NCBI GenBank assembly: GCA_905221605.1
Contig: CAJNDS010000423.1
Span: 78,501-142,500, forward strand
DNA length: 64,000 nucleotides
Source of the DNA: Symbiodinium natans
Taxonomy: Eukaryota; Sar; Dinophyceae; Suessiales; Symbiodiniaceae
Direction of reading: 5' to 3'
The translations under genes were made by a program, and so were the position numbers. The notes below the pieces were generated by a model. It saw nothing but the letters and a program-made list of their open reading frames with translations, had not been told where the DNA came from and did no database searches. The number at the start of each line of letters is the position of its first letter. The first letter of the stretch is position 1. Positions 40,088 to 49,032 of this stretch are shown here, in pieces.

Positions 40088-41719
40088 ATGGCAGACATCT
40101 TTTCTGGTCCCAATGCCCCGCTCACGAAAGCTTTCCTGTTCTGTGGATGGCGCTGCCTGACGTTGGATATTCAACTGGACTCCTCGCATGATCTGGCACA
40201 CCCCCTTCGGCAGCAGAGCCTCAGGGAGCAGCTCAAGGAGGCCGATTTTGTGTCCGCGGCGTTCGACTGTTCCACCAAAAGCAGAGCGAGGGAGGTGCCG
40301 AGGGTGTTCAATGATGGGCGCCGGGGCCCAGGTCCCCTCCGCTCTACTCGACAACCCGAGGGACTGGACGGCCTGTCGCCGGCGGATCAGCACCGCGTCA
40401 AGCGTGACAACAATGCCTGTGGCTTTATGCTGCAAGTCATGCAAGAGGTGGCGGAGAGAGGAGCTGGGGCAATGCGAGAGAATCCGGTGAACAGCTTGCA
40501 TTGGCTACTTCAGCAAGAGGTGGCAGCTTTCCGCACAGGGCTCTGGGCGGATACTCATTATGATGCCTGTTGTTGGGGAGGAGCCCGATGCAAGAGGCAG
40601 CGCCTTCGTCACAACATCCCAGAGATATCCTCATGGCCCCCCCTCCAATGCCACCATGTGCATGCCAGTGACGAGTGGCAACCATATCTGCTGAATGGAC
40701 GATACGTGTACCCCACCAAGGAGGAGGCGGAGTACACAGCGCCATTTGTCTTTGCAGTTGCCGTTTCCGTGTCATGGTGGGCCGTCCGGGTGGGCCGAGC
40801 GAAGCTGGCTGTGCCGCGCATGCCGACGCCCTGTTGCGTGGGGCGGCGTGAGGAGTGGCCACTGATGGATCCGAGATCTTTGCGGTCATGGGCGCTGGCA
40901 CCGCTTGCCATCTCTTTGGGTTTGGGGCCAGCTAGTGCCGAAGAAGCAGCTCGGATCCCACCGAGGAAAGTCGTGGAAGCAGTCATTGGTGCCGATGGGA
41001 CCCTCCCACGTAACTGCATTTACGTGGGGCCGGGCCATCACCGACATCGGCTGGCGCGCAGTAAATGGGCACCTCCCTTCACGGCGGGTCACGATTGCGC
41101 ATTCGACGAGTTCCTGCCGCGCTACGTTCAACACATCAGGGACAACTTGAGCGACCACCTCACCGAGTTGATAGGGAAAGTCCTGGTGGTCGATGCCGTG
41201 GCAGAACACCCCTCGGAAGGGGATGCTTTGGCGGGCCTTGTCTTTGAGCACTTGTCGACTGTGAGATCCACGTCACAGCCGCAGCAGAGCACCAACCCCA
41301 GGGGCCGAGCAAGGAAGCGGAGCCATCGCTTCCCTAGAGCGCTGGGGCTGGCCATAGCTCCGCTGGCGGATGCATCTTCCATCTTTTCCGACTTTATGCG
41401 CCAGGAAGACGTGGTCCTCGCAGTCCGCAAGCTCTTTCCGGAAGCATGGATGACCGGGTTCACCTTTCCCTGCATCGAGGACCTTATTAATGCCCCCCCG
41501 TTCGATCTTTACAGGCGCTGGCTCCGAGTGTCGGAGCTTGACTGGGCTGGTGCTTGCGGCCCGGCCACTGGTCCCTCCACCGTGCGCATCCTACAGAGAG
41601 CGGCGGGGCAGCAGGCAGGAGCACTCAGTCAACGGGCAGCCTTGCCGCCACTTCCAACAAGCGCTGGCGCGCATCCGTACACCCATGCCTACGGAACAGG
41701 CTCCCGTGCTGGACAATGA
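40088..41719 (+). CDS. Retroelement ORF E: C5-methyltransferase-like plus DUF4326-like domains
   Basis: The ATG at 40088 gives 543 residues. Residues 4-30 (FSGPNAPLTKAFLFCGWRC then TLDIQLD) resemble the SAM-binding motif I of C5-cytosine methyltransferases. Residues 54-68 (FVSAAFDCSTKSRAR) place Cys61 where the catalytic PC motif is expected, and MRENPVNS at 129-136 fits the EN motif. A Cys-rich YDACCWGGARCK follows. Around residues 308-390, CIYVGPGHH, LARSKWAPPF and ELIGKVLVVDA...EGDALAG match the layout of DUF4326, although the usual Cys-x-Cys/CHGD residues are changed. Many DIRS elements carry an adenine-type methyltransferase; this one looks C5-like instead. The last 60 or so residues overlap ORF F and are probably a shadow, so E and F may be joined by a frameshift. 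Confidence 0.65.
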   Translation: MADIFSGPNAPLTKAFLFCGWRCLTLDIQLDSSHDLAHPLRQQSLREQLKEADFVSAAFDCSTKSRAREVPRVFNDGRRGPGPLRSTRQPEGLDGLSPADQHRVKRDNNACGFMLQVMQEVAERGAGAMRENPVNSLHWLLQQEVAAFRTGLWADTHYDACCWGGARCKRQRLRHNIPEISSWPPLQCHHVHASDEWQPYLLNGRYVYPTKEEAEYTAPFVFAVAVSVSWWAVRVGRAKLAVPRMPTPCCVGRREEWPLMDPRSLRSWALAPLAISLGLGPASAEEAARIPPRKVVEAVIGADGTLPRNCIYVGPGHHRHRLARSKWAPPFTAGHDCAFDEFLPRYVQHIRDNLSDHLTELIGKVLVVDAVAEHPSEGDALAGLVFEHLSTVRSTSQPQQSTNPRGRARKRSHRFPRALGLAIAPLADASSIFSDFMRQEDVVLAVRKLFPEAWMTGFTFPCIEDLINAPPFDLYRRWLRVSELDWAGACGPATGPSTVRILQRAAGQQAGALSQRAALPPLPTSAGAHPYTHAYGTGSRAGQ

Positions 41720-43649
41720 CCTCCAGTTTGCCGCTGACTTCACGGCTTCGCAGCGAACAAGATTGCGGCAGTGGCGACAAGATGCAATGGGAGCCCTCAG
41801 GGAGCTGAAACGACGGTGCGCAGCTTTGGATGCTCACCTTCGAGGGTTTCAGCAACCAGCACTTCGCCGTGTGACGGCGGCGCGAGACGTGGGTCTGGTA
41901 GCTATCCTGGTGGTGCTCTTCGCATGGCCAGATACCGCTCTCCCCTTCTCCCTCATAGCAGGTATGCCGGCAGTGGGTTTCGCGCCATGCTATGGCATCT
42001 TCCCGCAAATGCCAGCAGACCATATCTCCTACGAGGACGTGCTGGGCGACTGGCGGGCGCACAATGCAAAAATTCTGCAGTCAATTGGACCTTCCAGGGA
42101 CGACGATTTCCTCTTGTCCCAGTCAACCAAAGATTTTGAGTCTGGCTTTTGCTCCCCTCCACTGACAAAGCAGGCCCTTTTGGCACAGCTCAAAGGGAAG
42201 CCCTTTCGACTCGTACCAAGATGCGTCATCACGCAGTCTTCCGGGAAGAAGCGTATCATTGACAATGCAGACACGGGAGGCCAGTCGGCCTCGTCTCGGG
42301 AATCCAACAAGCTTGTGCTCTGCAGCGCGCTGCGACCAGCGCAGCATGCCCAGGCCGTCATTGCCAGGCTGCCCCAGGGTGAGCTGGAGCGGGCTAGGGA
42401 GAGTGACTCCCTTGAGTCCGGAGGCGAAGACTGGCCGGATGCTTACAGACATTGCCCTATGTCAGAAGAGGAGGCGTTGTGCTGCCTGGTGGTGTGGTGG
42501 CACCGAGAATGGCAGGCCCCGGCATTCCAGATCTACTCCGGCCTCCTTTTCGGCCTGCCTCTTGCAGTCACGTCATTCAATCGGTACAGCAGATTCAGTG
42601 AAGCTGCGTCACGTAGAGTGGCGCTCACAGTGACCTCTTCCTACTTTGATGACTTCAATATGGTGGATTGGTCCTCCTCCAAAGGAAGCGGACAATGGGC
42701 AGTCGGAGAGCTCAACAAGTGTCTGGGAACGCCGTTTGCCGAAGAGAAGAGGCAACCCATGGCAGTTCAAGGATCCTTCTTGGGCTTGGACCACGACCTT
42801 TCCGAAGCCTTGCAGAGGGGGTTCGTCACCTTTTGGGCGAGAGAACGCCTGTTCACCAAAATGTCCGACCTCATCGAGCAATCCGAGACTGCGTCTTCGC
42901 TCAAGGCCGGGCTTGCTGCGAAGATGTTTGGCCTGATGAACTTCTTGGAGCAGGGCATGTATGGACGAGTCGGATGCGGTGGCCTCGCTGCTCTGTGTGA
43001 CAGGCAGCGCAGCAAAGAATCCGACCTCTCGCCGGACATCCTCCAGACGTTTCAGCTTATTCGCGCACTCCTAAAATTTCGTCCTGAGAGGCGCTTTTGG
43101 GTGTCCAACCCACCAGTGCAACGCTTCATAGCTGCGAGTGACGCAGCAGAGGAGAAGCCTCAAGCCGGAACCGGAGGTTTCCTCTTGATTTGGCAGCAAG
43201 GTGCGAGCCAGGTCCGAGAGGGTTTTGTCGCGGCATGTCCGGAGGAGCTTTATGCCCTTTGGGGACCGGGCGACAAGAAAATTGCACAGCTGGAGCTCAG
43301 CATGGTGCTTTTCGCTCTGGTGGCTCGGCCTGCAAGATTTCGCATGAGGCGCGGAATCTGGTACATCGACAACGCTGCGGCATTGATGGCCCTCATCCGT
43401 GGGAGGTCCGACAACTCTGATTTGTCCCGCCTGGCGCAGTTGATACATTTGTGTCTCTTTGTCTTCCAAACCTGGATATATTGGGAATGGGTGCCGTCCA
43501 AATCCAATTGGAGCGACGCCATTAGCAGGCTGGGAGTCGACGACGAATGGCATCAGTCGCACTCCTTCTCCACTAGTTTAGCTTTCTTCCCATTTCAGCT
43601 CTGGGCGTTACCGCTGGAAGCAGCTATCCGGGTGTTCGAGTACTTGTAG
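41490..43649 (+). CDS. Retroelement ORF F: reverse transcriptase and RNase H
   Basis: The ATG at 41490 gives 719 residues; an internal ATG at 41685 is an alternative start. The RT core shows motif A EDWPDAYRHCPM (Asp314), motif B LLFGLPLAVTSFNR and motif C YFDD (Asp387, Asp388), so the catalytic triad is present. The RNase H domain follows with SDAAEEK (Asp551), AQLELSM (Glu602), WYIDNAAAL (Asp627) and NWSDAISR (Asp676), the DEDD set. The order RT then RNase H, with no aspartic protease or DDE integrase, fits DIRS-type elements that use the ORF B recombinase. The ORF ends 25 bp before B1. No stop or frameshift is seen. Confidence 0.95.
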   Translation: MPPRSIFTGAGSECRSLTGLVLAARPLVPPPCASYRERRGSRQEHSVNGQPCRHFQQALARIRTPMPTEQAPVLDNDLQFAADFTASQRTRLRQWRQDAMGALRELKRRCAALDAHLRGFQQPALRRVTAARDVGLVAILVVLFAWPDTALPFSLIAGMPAVGFAPCYGIFPQMPADHISYEDVLGDWRAHNAKILQSIGPSRDDDFLLSQSTKDFESGFCSPPLTKQALLAQLKGKPFRLVPRCVITQSSGKKRIIDNADTGGQSASSRESNKLVLCSALRPAQHAQAVIARLPQGELERARESDSLESGGEDWPDAYRHCPMSEEEALCCLVVWWHREWQAPAFQIYSGLLFGLPLAVTSFNRYSRFSEAASRRVALTVTSSYFDDFNMVDWSSSKGSGQWAVGELNKCLGTPFAEEKRQPMAVQGSFLGLDHDLSEALQRGFVTFWARERLFTKMSDLIEQSETASSLKAGLAAKMFGLMNFLEQGMYGRVGCGGLAALCDRQRSKESDLSPDILQTFQLIRALLKFRPERRFWVSNPPVQRFIAASDAAEEKPQAGTGGFLLIWQQGASQVREGFVAACPEELYALWGPGDKKIAQLELSMVLFALVARPARFRMRRGIWYIDNAAALMALIRGRSDNSDLSRLAQLIHLCLFVFQTWIYWEWVPSKSNWSDAISRLGVDDEWHQSHSFSTSLAFFPFQLWALPLEAAIRVFEYL

Positions 43650-43674
43650 TGAAGTGCATTGGGGTGAGTGCCTT

Positions 43675-43886
43675 GGGAGCGTGAGGGTCACCTGAAGGAA
43701 TCAGGCGTTTCTGACCCGGCTACCGTGGGACCCGGAAGCGGTCCGGATGTTACCAATGCAATTACCTCCTGTGTGTCAGGAGCTGTTCACTAGAACTCAG
43801 ACTCGGAATTGCCCACAGCTGTGAAGACAAGAAAATACGGAGTGGATGCGAAGTGCTCGTGTTGAGTATATGCTCCTTCGGAATGT
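43675..43886 (+). repeat. B1, internal split direct repeat
   Basis: It begins GGGAGCGTGAGGGTCACC and ends TTCGGAATGT, identical in length and almost in sequence to B2. It lies directly against A2, recreating the B-A junction expected in the circular intermediate. Confidence 0.9.
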
Positions 43887-44019
43887 GCACATGCATTGAG
43901 TTAGGCAGGCCTTGGGTGTGCATGTTTCATTTTGAGGATGCAATGTACCGGCTTGCTACATTTTGGCTTAAGACTTGGCTAGAGCCAAACTGGCAAGCTG
44001 GAACATTTCTTTTCTCCCA
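43887..44019 (+). repeat. A2, internal split direct repeat
   Basis: This second copy of A1 is one base shorter. The spliced-leader-like 5' half is altered (CTTGCTACATTTTGG), while the rest matches A1 through TTTCTCCCA. Confidence 0.9.
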
Positions 44020-44118
44020 CCCGCCCACCCTGAGACACCGAGCTCCCGTGGAGTCATCCGTGTCTTGGGAAGTACCATCCTTCGGAGGTACAGGGGCTGC
44101 ATGAGAGTCATGCGTCCC

Positions 44119-44330
44119 GGGAGCGTGAGGGTCACCTGAAGGAATCAGGCGTTTCTGACCCGGCTACCGTGGGACCCGGAAGCGGTCCGGATGTTACCAA
44201 TGCAATTACCTCCTGTGTGTCAGGAGCTGTTCACTAGAACTCAGACTCGGAATTGCCCACAGCTGTGAAGACAAGAAAATACGGAGTGGATGCGAAGTGC
44301 TCGTGTTGAGTATATGCTCCTTCGGAATGT
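44119..44330 (+). repeat. B2, right end of the retroelement
   Basis: This second copy of B1 ends GGAATGT and is followed at once by an AT/ATAC microsatellite. The 99-bp spacer 44020-44118 between A2 and B2 is unique. Confidence 0.9.
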
Positions 44331-44425
44331 ATATATATATATACATATACATATATACATATATACATACATACATACATGCATACATACATACATACAT
44401 ACACATATACATATACATATATCGA
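44331..44425. repeat. ATAC/AT microsatellite at the right flank
   Basis: TATA and CATA tetramers run from the B2 end. The left flank (33990-34033) also carries TATC/ATAT repeats, so the element inserted in or next to a microsatellite. Confidence 0.85.
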
Positions 44426-44837
44426 CCCAACAGATCCCTTCACGGGTCCAGGGCGGGGGGCTGTTTCCGCGGCCCGCCAAGGACCGGCTCGAATGCCGCG
44501 GGCTCCACCGAGCCCCACCTGCAAGGGGTTTGGGGTTTAGGGTTTAGGGTTTAGGGTCTTAGGGTCTTAGGATCTTAGGGTCTTAGGGTCTGGGAGTATG
44601 GGTTTGGGGTTTAGAGTTTTGAGGGTTTGAATAGGGTCTGAGAGTATGGGTTGAGATTTCGGCCTTTAGGGGTTAAGGGCGTCCTCCCACAAAGGCCCAC
44701 AGAGCTTTCGCATATCCTGAAGAGCACAGCAGCCCTAAACCCTGAACCCCCCCAAAAAAAACCTAAACCCCAGTAAACCAATCTCTGAGCCCAACCCCCC
44801 CCCCCCCCAAAGAAACAAGAATCCAAAAATCTCTGAG

Positions 44838-44915
44838 GACAATGCCCGGGCCAGCATCAACGCAGAGTTGCAAGTGCCGGAGGGGCCGCCCGGTCGCACG
44901 AACTGTGCTGGAGGG
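44838..44915 (+). CDS. Candidate exon
   Basis: It follows CTCTGAG and encodes DNARASINAELQVPEGPPGR then TNCAG. It is the first clear exon candidate after the retroelement. Confidence 0.45.
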
Positions 44916-44950
44916 CCTTGAGTCTCATAGATTGGCTAGGCGCGTGGGAT

Positions 44951-45138
44951 TTGGGATGTTCCCCCCCTTCTTACTAACAGCCCTTACTAGGGATTATGTT
45001 CGGGGGGGGTATGTACTAGAATCCCGGATGTGCCCCCCCTTATACTAGCAGCCCTTAATAGGGATTATAGTAGGGGGGGGGGGGGTATATATTATAATCC
45101 CGATGAAGGACTGTTAGTATAAGGGGGGAGCATCCCAA
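44951..45138. mobile_element. Inverted-repeat element, family 3 copy b, with doubled left half
   Basis: The ends are TTGGGATGTTCCCCC and GGGGGGAGCATCCCAA. The left half (CTTACTAACAGCCCTTACTA) recurs at about 45030 (CTTATACTAGCAGCCCTTAA). Flanks CGTGGGAT and GGCGGGAT may be a decayed 8-bp duplication. Confidence 0.7.
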
Positions 45139-45252
45139 GGCGGGATGCCTGTTCGGCGTTAGCATCTTAGAAGAGGGGTCAGGGCTTCAGGTTAGGTCTT
45201 TTTGGCAGCGCAGGAGCCCAGTATTTGTTGATTCAGAATGCGCCTTGACATC

Positions 45253-45363
45253 GGGGGGGGGTTTCCGAAATAGGGGGGTACCTTATTGAAATCCTTTTTA
45301 CAAGGGAATCCTACTGTTTGGGGGTCTATATTGGGGGTCCCCATATGTTCGTACACCCCCATA
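45253..45363. mobile_element. Inverted-repeat element, family 2 copy e
   Basis: The ends are GGGGGGTTTCCGAAATAGGG and CCCCATATGTTCGTACACCC then CC. The core has GGGAATCCTACTGTTTGGGG. Confidence 0.65.
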
Positions 45364-45399
45364 GAGGTCCTTGTGATGAGTGAAGGTATGATCTTTCAG

Positions 45400-45466
45400 G
45401 CGTAGACATGGCAGACATGGATTGCGGGCATGGGAAGCCCGCCCTACCCCAATCTCGAAAACGGGT
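45400..45466 (+). CDS. Candidate exon, MDCGHGKP
   Basis: It follows CTTTCAG and encodes VDMADMDCGHGKPALPQSRK. Confidence 0.4.
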
Positions 45467-45530
45467 AGTGCACCTTGCTCATTGCAGGTCTTCTTAGTGG
45501 ACCCTAAGCCTCCCCACCCCAGGGCGGCCC

Positions 45531-45569
<39 letters not shown>

Positions 45570-45601
45570 ACCCTAAACCCTAAACCCTAAACCCTAAACC
45601 C

Positions 45602-45632
45602 GTGTGGCGACTCCAAGCTGGAGCCTTTTTAA
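45602..45632 (+). CDS. Candidate exon, CGDSKLEP
   Basis: The block directly follows a CCCTAAA array and encodes CGDSKLEPF. Too short for certainty. Confidence 0.25.
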
Positions 45633-45998
45633 GGATTTTGGGGGGTGCCCCTGGTGTGGGTTCTTGCGCAACCAGGGGCTTCATGGTGTGGGGGTCAGTA
45701 GGGTCTAGGGTCTATGGTCTAGGGTTTTAGGGTTTATAGGGTTTTGGGTTTAGGGTTTAGGGTTTAGGGTTCAGGGGCCAACTCCTGGTCGTAGAGCTGT
45801 GGGTAGATTGGGCAGCTGGGGTTCATTGTGGTCAATGATGGACCGAGCCGGATGAGAGCTCAGCCGTGCCACCTCAAATACATGTAAGCCCACTACGTTT
45901 AGGGTTTAGGGTTTAGGGTTTTGGGTTTGGGGTTTAGGGTTTAGGGTTTAGGGTTTAGCGCTTAGCGTTTAGGGTTTGGGGTTTAGGGGTTGTTGCAG

Positions 45999-46059
45999 CC
46001 AGCCACGCATGAGCCATCAGGTAGTCTCCAGAAGCCCACCGCCCAAAGCCGAATGACGG
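45999..46059 (+). CDS. Candidate exon
   Basis: It follows GTTGCAG and encodes PATHEPSGSLQKPTAQSRMT. Confidence 0.4.
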
Positions 46060-46371
46060 GTTTTCATTGGAACTACGGTTTTTCCTTATATTGGCGTACC
46101 TTCAGCAAGGTTTCCACAACTTTGTTACGATGTTCCTTTCTCTTGTGAGAGGGTTCCGAACGAAGTGCAGCTCTCAGGCGCTTTGGCAGCAGTTGAAGAA
46201 ACCCTGGACCTTGTGTAAACCCTGGTATAATCCCTTTAAAGCCTTTAAAGCCTTCAAAGCCTTGAATAAAAGCTTTAAAGCCTTTCGAGCCTTTAAAGCC
46301 GTAAACCCTAAGCCCCCTAAACCCTCAACCCTTAAACCCGTCAAGTCCTAATTATAGGGTTCTTGGGAACC

Positions 46372-46625
46372 TAATACTCCCAAAGCTTCCCTAAGGCTCC
46401 CTAAGCTTCCCTAAGCTTCCCTAAGGTTCCCTAAGATTCCTTAAGGTTCCCTAAGGTTCCCTAAGGTTCCCTAAGGTTCCCTAAGGTTCCCCAAGGTTCC
46501 CTAAACTTCCCTAAGGTTCCCTAAGGTTCCCTAAGGTTCCCTAAGGTTCCCTAAGGTTCCCTAAGGTTCCCTAAGGTTCCGAAGGTTCCCGACGGTTCCC
46601 TAAGCTTCCCTAAGGTTCCCTAGGT
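46372..46625. repeat. (CCCTAAGGTT)n decamer array
   Basis: About 24 decamer units with AAGCTT, AAGATT and ACGGTT variants, following AAAGCCTTT-like units at 46220-46310. Confidence 0.95.
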
Positions 46626-46683
46626 ACCTACCCCCCTTGAAGCCCCCCCCCTTAAGAACCCCACAACCTAAGCCGAGGATTCA

Positions 46684-46782
46684 GACGAGCCTGACCTTGC
46701 ACACCTCGGGCAGCCGGCGGCTGTCCAAGTCCCGTCGCCTTGCCGGCACTGGCGCGGTGGTCACGCGCACCTGCCGACATTA
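46684..46782 (+). CDS. Candidate exon, Ser/Arg/Thr-rich
   Basis: It follows GATTCAG and encodes TSLTLHTSGSRRLSKSRRLA then GTGAVVTRTC. A second frame is also open. Confidence 0.35.
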
Positions 46783-47105
46783 AGGGCTTCTGTCCTTCTG
46801 TCTAGGGTTTAGGATTTCAGGGTTTTCAGGGTTTGGGATGAAGTCATTTCCAGGGTCGAGGGTGTTAGATTTTGACGGTTTGGAGACCTTTGGGGCACGG
46901 AGTCTGACCCGACTCAACCCCTCCCAGCCCAGTAGAAGTTCCGCTCAGGCCTCCTCTTGCCAGATCCCCCCACGTGCCTTTACTTGTGTAGTGATAGGTA
47001 GGGTCATACACAGCGGACAGCTTTGTAATGTTTCAGAGCCGTCGTTGTTTCTTTCACATTGCCGCTCGCGCAGCGGGAGCGTTCTACAGCCGCACCCAAG
47101 ATTTC

Positions 47106-47192
47106 CCCTAAACCCTAAACCCTAAACCCTAAACCCTAAACCCTAAACCCTAAACCCTAAACCCTAAACCCTAAACCCTAAACCCTAAACCC
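47106..47192 (-). repeat. (CCCTAAA)n array
   Basis: About 12 units just upstream of the next exon. Confidence 0.95.
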
Positions 47193-47215
47193 CAAGTTGT
47201 GTCTCTTCGGCTCAG

Positions 47216-47296
47216 AGATCGGAAGCGCCCGGAGATCGAAAGGGCTGCGCCGGGGGCATAGGCATGGCGAGCCAGAAAGGCAAGCGGCCGTGGGAG
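47216..47296 (+). CDS. Candidate exon
   Basis: It follows GGCTCAG and ends before GTGCAT, exactly 27 codons, including RSEAPGDRKGCAGGIG and MASQKGKRPWE. It could be the 5' exon of the SET gene, but the phases do not match as drawn. Confidence 0.35.
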
Positions 47297-47392
47297 GTGC
47301 ATGGAATCTCCTCTCCCTTCAAGACCCTTGGGGACTAAATTAGGGTTTAGGGTTTAGGGTTTAGGGTTTAGGGTTTAGGGTTTGCCCGAAAG

Positions 47393-48038
47393 GATTGCAA
47401 CGGAGGTGCGCGAGTCGAAGATTCCCGGAGCTGGCCTTGGCAGGTTTGCACTGGAGGACTGCCCGAAAGGCACCGTGGTCAGAAGCCACCGCTTCATGTC
47501 GGTGAGTGAGTATCTTGGGGACCAAATGAACCCTAAAAAAAGGGGCCATATACCCTATACTACCGTAATCCCTATTACGGTATATGAACCAGAAACCCTT
47601 TTGGGGTTCACTTCGTCCTCAAGGTACATCGACAGCGCCGCCGTAGCTGACTCCAGCATGGGCGCGATTGAGATCCAAGGTGCCGCTGACTTGGATGCGT
47701 TGGTGAGCTACTACGCATCTTCGCCTGAGGAAATGGATGAGATTCGCCCTACAGTGGCCTCCTTCGTCGCAGGCATACAGAGTGCGTACTCTGCGGATGG
47801 GCAGTCTTTCATGTTCATGCTCTTTCCCGTGAGCCACGTCAACCATTCCCCTTCCCCGAACATACGCGAGAATCGGAAAGGAGATCTCTGGTTCGTGCAG
47901 TCCATTGCTGACATCAAGGCTGGTGACGAGATCCTCAGTGACTACACGGTCTTCTACTTCAGCGATGAGGTGAGGGAGTGGCACAAAAGGCACAACCTGA
48001 TGGATTGCACGACCTTTGCGGAGTCGCTCAAAGCCTGA
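47393..48038 (+). CDS. SET-domain protein, 5' partial, one intron
   Basis: The frame reads IPGAGLGRFALEDCPKGTVV (N-terminal SET signature), later FPVSHVNHSPSPNIREN (the NHSxxPN cofactor/fold motif) and IADIKAGDEILSDYTVFY (the GDE/ELxxDY motif), ending at a TGA at 48036. SET proteins transfer methyl groups to lysines on histones or other proteins. An intron is inferred at 47510-47623 (114 bp, GT...AG) with inverted repeats inside; it keeps the frame open if retained. Spliced, FMSVSE joins YIDSAAV. A TTTAGGG array (47343-47385) abuts the 5' end, so upstream exons are probably missing. Substrate cannot be predicted. Confidence 0.75.
47510..47623. mobile_element. Introner-like intron in the SET gene
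   Basis: The 114-bp GT...AG segment holds inverted repeats: GAACCCTAAAAAAAGGG on the left against CCCTTTTGGGGTTC on the right, and CATATACC against GGTATATG. It has no SET-like sequence. Confidence 0.6.
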
Positions 48039-48324
48039 GTTGGGAGGGGTGGATGCCCGCGCTTTGCTACCCTGTCTTAAGGGACGAGCACGGAGTCGCT
48101 TCTTGGAGCCCTTCGCGTCCACGCAAAAGTGCTTCACTGCTGTGTCTGACAGAATGAGTGTGGCTCCAGCACGTGCCACCTGGGCACGAAAAACGTTCAA
48201 GAGAAGGCTCCACTCGGTCTTGAAGGACTCGGTTTCGGTCGCTCTCTCGCATGCTCGCACACTCTCTTTATCTCTCTCTCTCTCTTTTTCTCTTTCTCTC
48301 TCTTGTTTACCGCTCTGGGTGCAG

Positions 48325-48423
48325 GCTGACAGTGTTGTATTCCTCTTTGCATACGGTTCATGTGCGGCAAATGCTGCGGGACACTGCGTATTGACTGAAC
48401 AGATGTGCCGCCCCAGCCAACAC
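48325..48423 (+). CDS. Candidate exon, SCAANAAGHC
   Basis: It follows a pyrimidine tract and GTGCAG and ends at GTGAGC, exactly 33 codons including ADSVVFLFAYGSCAANAAGH then CVLTEQMCRPSQH. The next block (48498) is also phase 0, so the two chain. Confidence 0.55.
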
Positions 48424-48497
48424 GTGAGCTCCCACTTCTGCTAGACCTCCCAAGTCATTCCACAAAGTCGAGCTGGCTCATTTCCGTTTCCTTGCAG

Positions 48498-48557
48498 TTT
48501 AAATACCAACTGAACATGCCACACACAACCTGCTTCGAACTACCCTTGAACCACCAG
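48498..48557 (+). CDS. Candidate exon
   Basis: It follows TTCCTTGCAG and ends at CAG|GTACCG, exactly 20 codons encoding FKYQLNMPHTTCFELPLNHQ. Phase 0 matches the previous exon. Confidence 0.5.
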
Positions 48558-48648
48558 GTACCGACGAAGACCTTCAAGCACACATATCCCTCGCGCAAGG
48601 TCCTAGGATCCAGAACGTTGAGCTCTGGAACTAAACCCCTAAACCCTA

Positions 48649-48782
48649 CTTGGAGGTTCATGGTACCAATGATAGTTGTATTTATAACCCACTTAGAAGC
48701 CCGTTATTTACCCTGATCTGGTTATATTAACTGGGCTAGAAGTGCAGTTACGATTGGTTATCAAGTACCATGAGCCTCCAAG
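48649..48782. mobile_element. Inverted-repeat element, family 1 copy d
   Basis: The ends are CTTGGAGGTTCATGGTACC and AAGTACCATGAGCCTCCAAG. Length is 134 bp with no coding potential. Confidence 0.75.
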
Positions 48783-48971
48783 CACACCCGAAAAGCCCAA
48801 GTTCTAAGCAGACGCGTAGCTGGCCAGGTTTTCGATCACGAACAAAGGACCGGCTGCAGCCGCTTCAGTTTTTTTTTGTTTTGGGGGGGGGGGGGGGGGA
48901 GGAGGTTCGGTTTCATGGGGTTTAGGGTTTAGGGCTCACGGTTTTTGGAGTGACGGGGGTCGATGGAAGCT

Positions 48972-48972
<1 letters not shown>

Positions 48973-49032
<60 letters not shown>

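Larger units (their letters stand above)
34034..44330 (+). mobile_element. Tyrosine-recombinase (DIRS/Ngaro-PAT type) retroelement with split direct repeats
   Basis: The element has the order A1 (34034-34167), ORFs, B1 (43675-43886), A2 (43887-44019), 99 bp of unique sequence, B2 (44119-44330). A1 and A2 are 134 and 133 bp and nearly identical; B1 and B2 are both 212 bp. Split direct repeats of this form are known in PAT/Ngaro/DIRS elements, which insert a circular DNA intermediate by tyrosine recombinase and leave no target duplication. The B1/A2 junction would be the joined ends of the circle. Six + strand ORFs have no internal stops. The left flank ends GAAT, matching the GAAT near the end of B, and the right flank is an AT microsatellite. 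Intact ORFs and near-identical repeats suggest a recent insertion. Confidence 0.9.

Noticed and set aside
44020-44118. Spacer between A2 and B2 as an extra coding exon
   Set aside because: A short frame is open but it lies inside the terminal repeat structure, where unique spacer is normal for this element type.
47619-48260. 213-codon minus-strand ORF
   Set aside because: It is the antisense of the SET gene, which has clear family motifs on the + strand.
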